64,000 nucleotides of DNA from positions 1 through 64,000 of the forward strand of contig JAEELF010000001.1 in NCBI GenBank assembly GCA_016288815.1, in the 5' to 3' direction. Under the pieces are notes generated by a model. The model ran no database searches and was not told the origin of the DNA. It saw only the letters and a list, made by a program, of their open reading frames with translations. This DNA comes from Ruminococcus sp. Its GTDB lineage: Bacteria > Bacillota > Clostridia > Oscillospirales > Ruminococcaceae. The translations under genes were made by a program, and so were the position numbers. This document shows, piece after piece, positions 8,202 through 16,573 of this stretch; position 1 is the stretch's first letter, and each line of letters opens with the position of its first letter.

Positions 8202-10283
8202 ATGAAAGACTATGATGTAAACAAGATAAGAAACATTGCACTCGCCGGCCATAACGGCTCCGGTAAGACTTCTCTTGCTGAAGCTATCCTCTATAAGACA
8301 GGAGCTTCCGACCGTCTCGGCAAGACTGCCGACGGCACAACTGTCTGCGACTACGACTCTGAGGAGATAAAGAGAGGCATATCCATCGGTACGTCTCTTG
8401 CTTCATTTGAATATGACGGACTCAAGATCAACCTCCTCGATACCCCCGGACTGTTTGATTTTGCGGCAGAGATGATAGAGGGTATCCGCGCGGCTGACAC
8501 CGTGATGATAACAGTTTCCGCGAAATCCGGCGTAAAGGTCGGCGCCCGCAAGGCATACGACGAAGCCGTGAAGCAGGGCAAGTCCAAGATGTTCGTTGTC
8601 ACAAAGATCGACGACAAGGACGCTAACTTCTTCAATGTCCTCACTGAGCTCAAGACCGTCTTCGGACCTACCGTATGCCCGGTAGTAGTCCCTGTAATCA
8701 GCGGCGGACAGATAGTTTCATTTGTAAATCTCATCGAGATGAAAGCTTATAAATATGACGGCAAGGGCAACCCGGTCGAGACCGAGATGCCCACCGCTGA
8801 GATATCCGAGAAGTTCGAGTACCGTATCGACGGACTTGTTGCCGCAGTCTCCGAGGCTGTAGCCGAGACCTCCGACGAGCTCATGGAGAAGTTCTTCGAG
8901 GGTGAGCCCTTCACTCAGAAGGAGCTCATCGACGGTATCCACGACGGTATGAACCGCGGTATCATCACCCCTGTGGTATGCACCTCCGCATCTGATCTTT
9001 CGGGAATAGATATGCTCCTGAAGGAAATAGAGCTCCTGCTCCCGGCTCCCGACGAGGTCTACCCTGCAGAGGCTTACAATCCCGCAAAGAATGTCATGGA
9101 GATAAAGTGCGACGCTTCCGAGCCGCTCGCAGCATATGTCTTCAAGACTATTGCAGACCCATTTGTAGGCAAGATGTCCATGATAAGGGTAATGTCCGGC
9201 AAGCTCGTTTCCAACGCCGACGCAGTCAACTCCGCGACCGGCAACGTTGAAAAGATAGGCAAGCTCTACAGTCTCCTCGGTAAGAAGCAGACCGAGGTCG
9301 CGAGTGCTTCCGCAGGCGATATCGTGGTAGCCTCCAAGATCTCCGCTAACACCGGCGACACGCTCTCCGAAGCTTCGAGGATAATCGAGTTCGCCCCCAT
9401 GGAATTCCCGCACCCCTGCTATTCGATGACCGTCAAGGCGAAGGCACAGGGCGACGAGGCTAAGATATCTACCAGCATCCAGCGTCTCATTGAAGAAGAC
9501 CCGACCCTCACATACGTTCAGGACGACAGCACCAAGGAGCAGATCCTCTCCGGACTCGGCGAGCAGCACCTCGAGGTTGCTGCGGCTAAGCTGAAGGGCA
9601 AGTTCGGCGTTGACATCAACCTCACAGTGCCGAAGATCGCATACAAGGAGACCATACGCAAGAAGGTAAAGGTCGAGGGCAAGCACAAGAAGCAGTCCGG
9701 CGGCCACGGACAGTACGGCCATGTATGGATCGAATTCGAGCCCTGCGTAAGCGACGAGCTCGTATTTGAGGAGCGCGTATTCGGCGGAGCAGTTCCGAAG
9801 AACTACTTCCCGGCAGTTCAGAAGGGACTCGAGGAATCCGTAAAGAAGGGCGTCCTTGCAGGCTGCCCCGTAGTCGGACTCAAGGCTATCCTCGTTGACG
9901 GCTCCTACCATCCTGTTGATTCCTCGGAAATGGCATTCAAGACCGCTGCTTCCATTGCATACAAGGAGGGCCTCCGTCAGGCTGACCCCGTAATGCTCGA
10001 GCCTATCGGCGAGCTGAAGGTAACTGCTCCCGATGATAAGACCGGCGACATCATGGGCGAGCTCAACAAGCGCCGCGGCAGAGTACTCGGAATGGAGCCT
10101 GTTTCGCACGGCGTAACGCTGATACAGGCGGAAGTCCCGATGCGCGAGATGCATGACTTCGCGATGTATCTCCGCCAGACCACAAGAGGTCTCGGCAGCT
10201 TCACGTTCGACTTCATGCGCTACGAGCAGCTCCCGGCGAACCTGCTCACAGAGGTCATCTCGGCAGTAAACTCAGAGGAATAA
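8202..10283 (+). CDS. fusA: Elongation factor G-like translational GTPase
   Basis: A 693-residue GTPase with the EF-G domain order. The G domain has P-loop AGHNGSGKT (residues 15-23), LLDTPG (G3) and TKID (G4). Domain II, the domain III QRLIEEDPTL segment, domain IV HKKQSGGHGQYGHVWIEFEP and the C-terminal domain V follow. The P-loop differs from the GHIDAGKTT of canonical EF-G and matches the EF-G-like (EF-G2) group found beside the main fusA in many Firmicutes. It may therefore be a paralogue with a specialised role rather than the main translocase. AGAGGAG precedes the ATG at 8202. Strong promoter and terminator make it monocistronic. Confidence 0.88.
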   Translation: MKDYDVNKIRNIALAGHNGSGKTSLAEAILYKTGASDRLGKTADGTTVCDYDSEEIKRGISIGTSLASFEYDGLKINLLDTPGLFDFAAEMIEGIRAADTVMITVSAKSGVKVGARKAYDEAVKQGKSKMFVVTKIDDKDANFFNVLTELKTVFGPTVCPVVVPVISGGQIVSFVNLIEMKAYKYDGKGNPVETEMPTAEISEKFEYRIDGLVAAVSEAVAETSDELMEKFFEGEPFTQKELIDGIHDGMNRGIITPVVCTSASDLSGIDMLLKEIELLLPAPDEVYPAEAYNPAKNVMEIKCDASEPLAAYVFKTIADPFVGKMSMIRVMSGKLVSNADAVNSATGNVEKIGKLYSLLGKKQTEVASASAGDIVVASKISANTGDTLSEASRIIEFAPMEFPHPCYSMTVKAKAQGDEAKISTSIQRLIEEDPTLTYVQDDSTKEQILSGLGEQHLEVAAAKLKGKFGVDINLTVPKIAYKETIRKKVKVEGKHKKQSGGHGQYGHVWIEFEPCVSDELVFEERVFGGAVPKNYFPAVQKGLEESVKKGVLAGCPVVGLKAILVDGSYHPVDSSEMAFKTAASIAYKEGLRQADPVMLEPIGELKVTAPDDKTGDIMGELNKRRGRVLGMEPVSHGVTLIQAEVPMREMHDFAMYLRQTTRGLGSFTFDFMRYEQLPANLLTEVISAVNSEE

Positions 10284-10293
10284 TAAAGAATAC

Positions 10294-10328
10294 CAGACCG
10301 GGGGAGCGATCCTCCGGTCTGATTTTTC
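10294..10328 (+). terminator. Terminator of the EF-G-like gene
   Basis: CAGACCGGGGGA, a four-base loop, then TCCTCCGGTCTG (12-bp stem) followed by ATTTTT. Confidence 0.85.
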
Positions 10329-10387
10329 CCTGTTTTAAGCCGGAAAAGCCCGCTGAAAAAATATTTCTGATTTTTTTGAAAAAACGC

Positions 10388-10416
10388 TTGACAACTAATG
10401 AAGTTTGTGATATAAT
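10388..10416 (+). promoter_or_regulatory. Promoter of the tRNA cluster
   Basis: TTGACA (10388-10393), 17 bp, TATAAT (10411-10416), 42 bp upstream of tRNA-Val. Confidence 0.85.
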
Positions 10417-10458
10417 AATTAAGTCGTCGGAACTGACTCGGCGGCAGATGAAAAAAGT

Positions 10459-10534
10459 GGGGGTTTAGCTCAGCTGGGAGAGCATCTGCCTTACAAGCAG
10501 AGGGTCATAGGTTCGAGCCCTATAGTCCCCACCA
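10459..10534 (+). tRNA. tRNA-Val (anticodon TAC)
   Basis: A 76-base cloverleaf with acceptor GGGGGTT/AGTCCCC, anticodon loop CTTACAA, T loop TTCGAGC and an encoded CCA end. Confidence 0.95.
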
Positions 10535-10541
10535 ATTTTTT

Positions 10542-10618
10542 GGCCCGGTAGTTCAGTTGGTTAGAACGCTAGCCTGTCACGCTAGAGGTCGTGAGTTCGA
10601 GCCTCATCCGGGTCGCCA
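10542..10618 (+). tRNA. tRNA-Asp (anticodon GTC)
   Basis: A 77-base cloverleaf with acceptor GGCCCGG/CCGGGTC, anticodon loop CTGTCAC, discriminator G and encoded CCA. It lies seven bases after tRNA-Val. Confidence 0.95.
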
Positions 10619-10666
10619 GCGCGGGCGGACGCAGGTAAGCGTCCGCAGCCAGCTATACCGAACAAT

Positions 10667-10742
10667 GCGGATTTAGCTCATCTGGTAGAGCGCCACCTTG
10701 CCAAGGTGGAGGTAGCGAGTTCGAGCCTCGTAATCCGCTCCA
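10667..10742 (+). tRNA. tRNA-Gly (anticodon GCC)
   Basis: A 76-base cloverleaf with acceptor GCGGATT/AATCCGC, anticodon loop TTGCCAA and encoded CCA. The 48-base spacer before it contains a GGACGC/GCGTCC inverted repeat that may be a processing hairpin. Confidence 0.95.
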
Positions 10743-10747
10743 TATGA

Positions 10748-10821
10748 GGCGCTATAGCCAAGTGGTAAGGCGTGGGACTGCACCTCCCTGATCCCCAGTT
10801 CAAATCTGGGTGGCGCCTCCA
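10748..10821 (+). tRNA. tRNA-Cys (anticodon GCA)
   Basis: A 74-base cloverleaf with acceptor GGCGCTA/TGGCGCC, anticodon loop CTGCACC, discriminator T and encoded CCA. Confidence 0.94.
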
Positions 10822-10826
10822 GAAAA

Positions 10827-10853
10827 AAGCATCTGCTTAGCAGGTGCTTTTCT
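10827..10853 (+). terminator. Terminator of the tRNA cluster
   Basis: AAGCATCTGC and GCAGGTGCTT form a 10-bp stem with a three-base loop, followed by TTCTGTT. Confidence 0.8.
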
Positions 10854-10924
10854 GTTGTCCGAATGTTTTAACACTGAACACGGACATATTTCCTTATATT
10901 TCCATAATTATTTATCAAAAAGTC

Positions 10925-10953
10925 TTGAAAAAGCCGTTGCAATCATATATAAT
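10925..10953 (+). promoter_or_regulatory. Promoter of the rnf operon
   Basis: TTGAAA (10925-10930), 17 bp, TATAAT (10948-10953), 59 bp upstream of rnfC. Confidence 0.75.
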
Positions 10954-11011
10954 ATAAAGGATAGTGTTTTATAAACGAACGCAGCGACGTGCTGCGGAGA
11001 AGGAGCAGAAC

Positions 11012-12289
11012 ATGAAAAAACTCAACGGGATAAGGCTGGATCACCGTAAGAACACGGAAAACAGCGCAACAGTCGATTTTCCGCTGCCGGCGAAGGTCAG
11101 GATACCTATGTCCATGCACATGGGCGCACCCTGCCAGCCTATCGTAAAGGTAGGCGACGAGGTCAAAGTCGGACAGAAGATAGGGGATTCCGATGCCGCA
11201 TTCAGCGCCCCCGTACACTCGGGCGTGTCCGGCAAGGTCACAGCGATAACCGACTACCGTTCCGCAATGGGCGCAGTCTGCAAGGCTGTCGAGATCGAGA
11301 CCGACGGTTTCCAGACCGTTTCCGAGGAGGTCGTGCCACCGGTCGTTACCGACAAGGAGAGCTTCCTTAAAGCAGTCCGTGAGAGCGGCGCGTGCGGACT
11401 CGGCGGAGCCGGCTTCCCGACGCACATCAAGCTCAACCCCAAGACACCGATAGATACGCTCATCGTCAACGCAGCAGAGTGTGAGCCCTACATAACCGCC
11501 GACTACCGCGAGATGATCGAGTGCCCGGACGACATAATCGGCGGCATAAACCTCGTGAAGAATATGCTCGGCATAAAGAACTGCAAGCTCGCTATCGAGG
11601 CAAACAAGCCCGAGGCGATAAAGAACTTCACCGAAATGGCCGCGAATGACGACACGATAGACATTCTCACGCTTCCCTCGAAGTACCCGCAGGGCGCCGA
11701 GAAGGTCATCATCTATAACTCCACCGGACGCATCGTCAAGGAGGGTGAGCTCCCGTCAGATGAGGGCGTCATCGTCATCAACGTCTCGACCGTGGCTTTC
11801 CTGTACCGCTACGTCCAGACCGGTATGCCGCTCGTTACGCGCCGCCTTACAGTTGACGGAAACGCCGTAGCAGAGCCGAAAAACGTCCGTGTCATCATCG
11901 GAACGTCCTTCCGTGAGCTGCTCGAATTCTGCAAGACCGACATCGATGCGATACGCAAGCTCATCGGCGGCGGACCCATGATGGGAATGTCCATTCCGGA
12001 CATTGATATGCCGATCGTCAAGACCTCGAATGCGGTCCTCGCAGTGAAGAAATACGACCAGCGCAAGACCTCGTCCTGCATACGCTGCGGACGCTGCGTG
12101 CGTGTCTGTCCGCTCGGACTCATGCCCGCCGACATCGACCGCGCATACCGCATAAAGGACATCGAGGAGCTCAAGAAACTGAAGGTAATGCTCTGCATGA
12201 ACTGCGGAAGCTGTACATATGTCTGCCCGGCGAACAGAAAGCTCGCCGAAACGAATCAGCTCGCGAAAGCGCTGATACCGCGAAAGTAA
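11012..12289 (+). CDS. rnfC: Rnf complex subunit RnfC
   Basis: Peripheral subunit of the Rnf complex that takes electrons from or to NAD(H) at the cytoplasmic face. It has 425 residues. The N-terminal HMGAPCQPIVKVGDEVKVGQ barrel is followed by GLGGAGFPTHIKL, the NAAECEPYITADYREM region, and a C-terminal two-[4Fe-4S] ferredoxin domain with CIRCGRCVRVCP and CMNCGSCTYVCP. The ATG at 11012 has AGGAG at good spacing; the upstream in-frame start overlaps the promoter. It is the first gene of rnfCDGEAB, the order typical of clostridia. Confidence 0.96.
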   Translation: MKKLNGIRLDHRKNTENSATVDFPLPAKVRIPMSMHMGAPCQPIVKVGDEVKVGQKIGDSDAAFSAPVHSGVSGKVTAITDYRSAMGAVCKAVEIETDGFQTVSEEVVPPVVTDKESFLKAVRESGACGLGGAGFPTHIKLNPKTPIDTLIVNAAECEPYITADYREMIECPDDIIGGINLVKNMLGIKNCKLAIEANKPEAIKNFTEMAANDDTIDILTLPSKYPQGAEKVIIYNSTGRIVKEGELPSDEGVIVINVSTVAFLYRYVQTGMPLVTRRLTVDGNAVAEPKNVRVIIGTSFRELLEFCKTDIDAIRKLIGGGPMMGMSIPDIDMPIVKTSNAVLAVKKYDQRKTSSCIRCGRCVRVCPLGLMPADIDRAYRIKDIEELKKLKVMLCMNCGSCTYVCPANRKLAETNQLAKALIPRK

Positions 12290-12301
12290 GGAGGCGGAAA
12301 A

Positions 12302-13261
12302 ATGAATAGATTAGTTGTTTCTCCGTCGCCGCACGACGAAAACTACCTCAAGACCTCAATGATAATGCTCAATGTCATCATCGCGCTCATGCCTGCCCTC
12401 TGCGCCGGAGTTTACTTCTTCGGCTGGAGAGCTCTCGCACTGACCGCTGTATGCGTACTGAGCTGCGTCGTATTCGAGTTCCTGTGCAGAAAGATAATGA
12501 AGCGCGAGAACACGATAGGGGACCTTTCCGCAGTCGTTACCGGCGTTATCCTCGCGATGAACCTCCCCGTGACACTCCCGCTGTGGATAGCTGCTATCGG
12601 CTCTTTTGTCGCTATAGTGATAGTAAAACAGCTCTTTGGCGGTATCGGACAGAACTTCGCGAACCCCGCGATAACCGCTCGAATCGTCCTCATGGTTAGC
12701 TTCCCGTCAGCGATGACGAACTGGGTGCTCCCTGCAAAGTTCGGCGTTGACGCAGTATCCGGCGCGACACCGCTCCGCCTTGTCGGAATGACCGCAGACG
12801 AGCTTGCAAAGGCTGGGCAGACCGTCCCCGGCTACAAGGAGCTCCTTCTCGGAAACACAGCCGGCTGTCTCGGTGAGACCTGCGCCCTCGCGCTCCTCAT
12901 CGGCGGACTGTACCTTGCTGCACGCCGCATAATTTCTCTTGCAGCGCCGGTGTCCTTCATCGGCAGCCTTGCGCTCCTCTCGCTTATCCACGGCGACGAC
13001 CCGCTCTACCAGATACTTGCAGGCGGCGTCTTCCTCGGAGCATTCTTCATGGCGACCGACTATGCCACCACCCCCATCAGCACAAAGGGCAAGGTCATCT
13101 TCGGTCTTGGCTGCGGCATAATTACCTTCGTTATCCGCGCATTCGGTTCGTACCCGGAGGGCGTGTCGTTCTCGATACTGCTGATGAACGTCCTCACGCC
13201 TTACATCGAGCAGATGACCCGCACCAAGGTATTCGGAGCAAAGGAGGCTGTCAAGGAATGA
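12302..13261 (+). CDS. rnfD: Rnf complex subunit RnfD
   Basis: Integral membrane subunit (319 residues) with about ten hydrophobic segments, related to NqrB. It carries VSGATPLRL near residue 150, where the threonine of SGAT is the usual site of covalent FMN attachment. It helps carry electrons across the membrane during ion pumping. It follows rnfC after 12 bp with GGAGG and overlaps rnfG by 4 bp. Confidence 0.95.
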   Translation: MNRLVVSPSPHDENYLKTSMIMLNVIIALMPALCAGVYFFGWRALALTAVCVLSCVVFEFLCRKIMKRENTIGDLSAVVTGVILAMNLPVTLPLWIAAIGSFVAIVIVKQLFGGIGQNFANPAITARIVLMVSFPSAMTNWVLPAKFGVDAVSGATPLRLVGMTADELAKAGQTVPGYKELLLGNTAGCLGETCALALLIGGLYLAARRIISLAAPVSFIGSLALLSLIHGDDPLYQILAGGVFLGAFFMATDYATTPISTKGKVIFGLGCGIITFVIRAFGSYPEGVSFSILLMNVLTPYIEQMTRTKVFGAKEAVKE

Positions 13262-13791
13262 AAGACAAGATAAAGCCCACCCTCGTGCTCACGGTTATAT
13301 GCATTATTTCGGCGCTGCTGCTCGTTTTCGCATACGAGCTCACCAAGGACAGAGTTGCCAAGCAGAAGGAGCAGAAGTTCAGCAAGAGCGTTGAAGCGCT
13401 CTTCGGCAAGAGCGACATCACCATCCTCGACACTAACTTCGGCAGCGACGAGATAGAAGCGATAGCAGTCACATCAGACGGCAAGACCGCAGTTCAGGTC
13501 TGCACGGACGGCTATTCCAAGGACGGCATCAACGTCCTCATCGGTATCGACGAGAACGGGGCTCTCTCCGGCATTGAGTTCGTGTCCCTCGGCGAGACGC
13601 CGGGTCTCGGCTCGAAGGTGCGCGATGTAGCTTCCTTCCGCGAGCAGTTCATCGGGCTCACAGCTCCCACGGAGCAGCTTGACGCTATCAGCGGCGCGAC
13701 GTTCTCCTCGAAGGGAATGCGCCGCGCAGTAGACACCGCTATGTCGGTCTATAATGAGAACAAGGAGGCGATACTGAGTGGCAGAGAATAA
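13258..13791 (+). CDS. rnfG: Rnf complex subunit RnfG
   Basis: A 177-residue subunit with one N-terminal membrane anchor (LVLTVICIISALLLVFAYEL) and an outward-facing FMN-binding domain. ETPGLGSKV and DAISGATFSSKGM are the family motifs, and the threonine of SGATFSS is expected to bind FMN covalently. It overlaps rnfD by 4 bp and rnfE by 14 bp, which suggests coupled translation. Confidence 0.95.
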   Translation: MKDKIKPTLVLTVICIISALLLVFAYELTKDRVAKQKEQKFSKSVEALFGKSDITILDTNFGSDEIEAIAVTSDGKTAVQVCTDGYSKDGINVLIGIDENGALSGIEFVSLGETPGLGSKVRDVASFREQFIGLTAPTEQLDAISGATFSSKGMRRAVDTAMSVYNENKEAILSGRE

Positions 13792-14461
13792 GAGATCGCT
13801 CGGCAGCGAGATAAGCAAGGGCATTATCAAGGAAAATCCGACCCTCGTCATGCTGCTCGGAATGTGCCCGACCCTCGCGGTCACCACGCAGGCTTTCAAC
13901 GGCATAGGCATGGGACTTGCGACTACCTTCGTGCTCCTCGGCTCTAATATCGTTATCTCCGCGCTGAGAAAGGTCATTCCCGACAAGGTTAGGATCCCCG
14001 CATTCATCGTAGTTATCGCCAGCTTCGTAACGCTCATCGGCTTCCTGCTCGAGGGATTTGTCCCGAGCCTTTACGACAGTCTCGGCATATACCTCACCCT
14101 TATCACCGTAAACTGCATAATCTTCGGACGCGCAGAGATGTTCGCGAGCAAGAACGGCGTTCTCGCCTCGGCGTGTGACGCGATAGGCATGGGTATAGGC
14201 TTCACGCTCGCGCTGTTCCTCATGGGCTCGGTGCGTGAGATCATCGGCTCCGGACAGTGGCTCGGCACGAGCCTGCCCGTCCTCAGCAAGAACCCCATGC
14301 TCATCTTCATCATGCCCGCGGGCGGATTCTTCACCCTCGGCGTAATAATCGCAGCAGTTAACAAGCTCGCTAAGCGCAAGCCCCCGCTCGAGATATCCTG
14401 CGGAGACGGATGCGGCGAATGTCCCATGGCGGACAAATGCGCAGGAAAGGCGGGTGAGTGA
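13778..14461 (+). CDS. rnfE: Rnf complex subunit RnfE
   Basis: A 227-residue membrane subunit related to NqrD and paralogous to RnfA. NPTLVMLLGMCPTLAVT and INCIIFGRAEMFA-type motifs are present with six predicted helices. After the last helix there is a cysteine-rich tail (CGDGCGECPMADKC), which is unusual for RnfE as I know it. It starts inside rnfG and ends three bases before rnfA. Confidence 0.95.
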   Translation: MAENKRSLGSEISKGIIKENPTLVMLLGMCPTLAVTTQAFNGIGMGLATTFVLLGSNIVISALRKVIPDKVRIPAFIVVIASFVTLIGFLLEGFVPSLYDSLGIYLTLITVNCIIFGRAEMFASKNGVLASACDAIGMGIGFTLALFLMGSVREIIGSGQWLGTSLPVLSKNPMLIFIMPAGGFFTLGVIIAAVNKLAKRKPPLEISCGDGCGECPMADKCAGKAGE

Positions 14462-14463
14462 GC

Positions 14464-15042
14464 ATGAAAAGCATACTTGTGATAGTTCTCTCAGCAATGC
14501 TCACCGACAACTTCGCTCTCTCGAAGTTCATGGGAATATGCCCGTTCCTCGGCGTATCGAAGAAGCTCGACAGCGCGACCGGTATGGGCGTAGCAGTAAC
14601 GTTCGTCATGATCTGCGCGACCCTCGTCACATACCCCATTCACTACGGCATACTCGTCCCGAACAGCCTTGAATACCTTGACACAGTCGTGTTCATACTC
14701 GTTATCGCGCTTTTCGTTCAGCTCGTCGAGAACTTCCTGAAGAAGTGCATACCGGCGCTGTATAAGTCCCTTGGAGTCTACCTCCCCCTTATCACGACCA
14801 ACTGCGCTGTGCTCGGCGTGACTGTTCTCAACATCGACAACGCATACAATTTCGGCGAGTCGATCATCAACGCGCTCTGCGGCGGACTTGGCTTCATGCT
14901 TGCGCTCGTTATCTTCTCGGGCGTCCGCAGGAAGCTCGAATACGCCGATATCCCTGAGACCTTCAAGGGCGTTCCCGCGACCCTTATCGCCGCCTCGATA
15001 GTTTCCGTGAGCTTCATGGGCTTCTCGGGACTGTTCAACTAA
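14464..15042 (+). CDS. rnfA: Rnf complex subunit RnfA
   Basis: A 192-residue membrane subunit with six helices; it begins MKSILVIVLSAMLTDNFALSKFMGICPFLG, with the conserved FMGICPFLGVS. It forms the core half-channel pair with RnfE. A GTG at 14458 is also in frame, but the ATG at 14464 gives the usual family length. Confidence 0.95.
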   Translation: MKSILVIVLSAMLTDNFALSKFMGICPFLGVSKKLDSATGMGVAVTFVMICATLVTYPIHYGILVPNSLEYLDTVVFILVIALFVQLVENFLKKCIPALYKSLGVYLPLITTNCAVLGVTVLNIDNAYNFGESIINALCGGLGFMLALVIFSGVRRKLEYADIPETFKGVPATLIAASIVSVSFMGFSGLFN

Positions 15043-15054
15043 GGAGGTGCGGAC

Positions 15055-15843
15055 ATGACGACTTATCTTGTACCTGTACTTATCCTTGCCGGCTGCGGCA
15101 TACTCGCAGGCGTGCTGCTGACAGTCGCCGCGAAGGTGTTTTACGTCAAGGTCGATGAGAGGATAGAGAAGATATCCGCTTCTCTTCCGCAGGCGAACTG
15201 CGGTGCGTGCGGATATGCCGGCTGTGCGGACTACGCCTCCGCGATAATCAACAGCGGCGCCCCGACCAATCTCTGCCGTCCCGGCGGAGCGGACGCTGCC
15301 GGAAAAATAGCCGAAATACTCGGCGTTGCTGCCTCTGAGGTAGTCCCTATGGTTGCTGTAGTCCGCTGCAACGGCGACTGCAATGCGACAACTCCCGCAT
15401 TTGACTTCGACGGCGTGCAGTCCTGCAAGGCTGTCAAGCGTTTCTACGGCGGAAACGGCTCATGCAAGTACGGCTGTATCGGTCTCGGAGACTGTCTCGC
15501 AGCCTGTGACCGTGATGCTATCAAGCTTGAAAACGGCGTAGCCAAGGTGATACCGCTCCTTTGCGGAGCGTGCGGACAGTGCGTGGCAGTCTGCCCGAAT
15601 CAGCTCATCGAGATACGCCCGCTCAACAAGCACGTCGAGGTACTGTGCTCCTCCGCCGCGAACGGCAAGGAGACCAAGCTCAGCTGCAAGAACGGCTGTA
15701 TCGGCTGCAAGATCTGTGAGAAGAAGTGCCCCGAGGGCGCTATCACCGTCACCGACTTCCACGCCGCCGTCGACCACGACAAATGCACGAACTGCGGCAC
15801 CTGTATCGAGGCTTGTCCCGTCAAGGTGATACACCGCGTATAA
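15055..15843 (+). CDS. rnfB: Rnf complex subunit RnfB
   Basis: The ferredoxin-oxidising subunit (262 residues). It has an N-terminal membrane anchor, an Fe-S domain ANCGACGYAGCADYA with a downstream cysteine in NLCRPGG, and ferredoxin-type motifs CGACGQCVAVCPNQ, CIGCKICEKKCPEG and CTNCGTCIEACPVK. The chain of clusters passes electrons from ferredoxin into the complex. It is the last gene of the operon and is followed by a strong terminator. Confidence 0.96.
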   Translation: MTTYLVPVLILAGCGILAGVLLTVAAKVFYVKVDERIEKISASLPQANCGACGYAGCADYASAIINSGAPTNLCRPGGADAAGKIAEILGVAASEVVPMVAVVRCNGDCNATTPAFDFDGVQSCKAVKRFYGGNGSCKYGCIGLGDCLAACDRDAIKLENGVAKVIPLLCGACGQCVAVCPNQLIEIRPLNKHVEVLCSSAANGKETKLSCKNGCIGCKICEKKCPEGAITVTDFHAAVDHDKCTNCGTCIEACPVKVIHRV

Positions 15844-15851
15844 AAAGAAAT

Positions 15852-15884
15852 CTCCCCCGGAGCGGATCCGGGGGAGTTCCTTTT
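15852..15884 (+). terminator. Terminator shared by rnfB and the tiny minus-strand gene
   Basis: CTCCCCCGGA (15852-15861) pairs with TCCGGGGGAG (15867-15876). A T-tract follows on both strands (TTCCTTTT on plus, ATTTCTTTTTA on minus), so it can work in both directions. Confidence 0.85.
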
Positions 15885-15933
15885 ATCTGCAGCAGCCGAA
15901 GAGCCTGCAGAGCATTGCAAAAAGATCACACAT
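15883..15933 (-). CDS. 16-residue Cys-rich peptide, candidate microprotein
   Basis: Reads MCDLFAMLCRLFGCCR, with four cysteines and alternating hydrophobic and basic residues. The ATG at 15933 has GGAGG nine bases upstream. A consensus promoter begins 43 bp upstream, and a strong bidirectional terminator starts right after the stop, so the whole transcript would be about 115 bases. I recognise no family. The peptide could insert in the membrane, bind metal or react with thiols, or the ORF could be incidental to a small RNA. The complete expression signals around so short an ORF are the argument that it is real. Confidence 0.55.
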   Translation of the reverse strand: MCDLFAMLCRLFGCCR

Positions 15934-15975
15934 AACTAAGTACCTCCAAATATTTTTCCCTTTCGGGATAATTCT

Positions 15976-16004
15976 ATTATAGCAGAGGTATATAGTAAAA
16001 TCAA
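15976..16004 (-). promoter_or_regulatory. Promoter of the 16-codon gene
   Basis: TTGATT (15999-16004), 17 bp, TATAAT (15976-15981) on the minus strand. The transcript should start near 15969. Confidence 0.7.
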
Positions 16005-16041
16005 TGAATAATTGCTGGAAGAAATTCTGACAATTTCTTCA

Positions 16042-16515
16042 TCAGTTCAGTATACTGAATCCCACCGACAGATACGCCGCGAACAGTGCCCACACGAGAT
16101 AGGGGACATTGAGCCACGCTGCAATGGGTCTGACCTTCCTGAACGAGAGTATCATCGCCAGAACCAGAATGAACAGCAGTATCGCCACGAACATCGCCGC
16201 GCCGATGAGCCTGAACCGGAAGAATATCAGCGTCCACGAAAAGTTGACTGCGAGCTGCGTGACATACAGCCCGAGCGCCGTGCTGCGTTCTGTTGAGCTG
16301 TCATACGAAGCGTAGATGATGTACGCCGAAATGCCCATGAGCGCATATAGTATCGCCCATACCACGGGGAATACCGCGTGCGGCGGAGCAAGCGGAGGCT
16401 TCACGAGCTCGGAATAGAAGTCCCTGAAGCTCCCGGAAAGAAGTGCCGCAGCAGCCCCGACGAGCTCCGCGGCGACTATTGAAATGATAACGTCCGTTAA
16501 ACTGAATTTTTTCAT
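16042..16515 (-). CDS. tspO: TspO/MBR family membrane protein
   Basis: A 157-residue protein with five hydrophobic helices. PPLAPPHAVFPVVWAILYALMGIS and LAVNFSWTLIFF match the tryptophan-rich TspO fold, which binds tetrapyrroles and related ligands. GAGGTG precedes the ATG at 16515. It stands alone on the minus strand between the tiny gene and a metallophosphoesterase. The exact ligand is unknown. Confidence 0.92.
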   Translation of the reverse strand: MKKFSLTDVIISIVAAELVGAAAALLSGSFRDFYSELVKPPLAPPHAVFPVVWAILYALMGISAYIIYASYDSSTERSTALGLYVTQLAVNFSWTLIFFRFRLIGAAMFVAILLFILVLAMILSFRKVRPIAAWLNVPYLVWALFAAYLSVGFSILN

Positions 16516-16573
16516 AGCTGCACCTCAGTAAAAATACTTATGGTACATATTATGAGCAGAAACAGCCCGAATA

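Noticed and set aside
8718-10154. Long minus-strand ORF of 478 codons opposite the EF-G-like gene
   Set aside because: It is a frame shadow of a clearly conserved gene. The translation is low in motif content, and there is no ribosome site or promoter.
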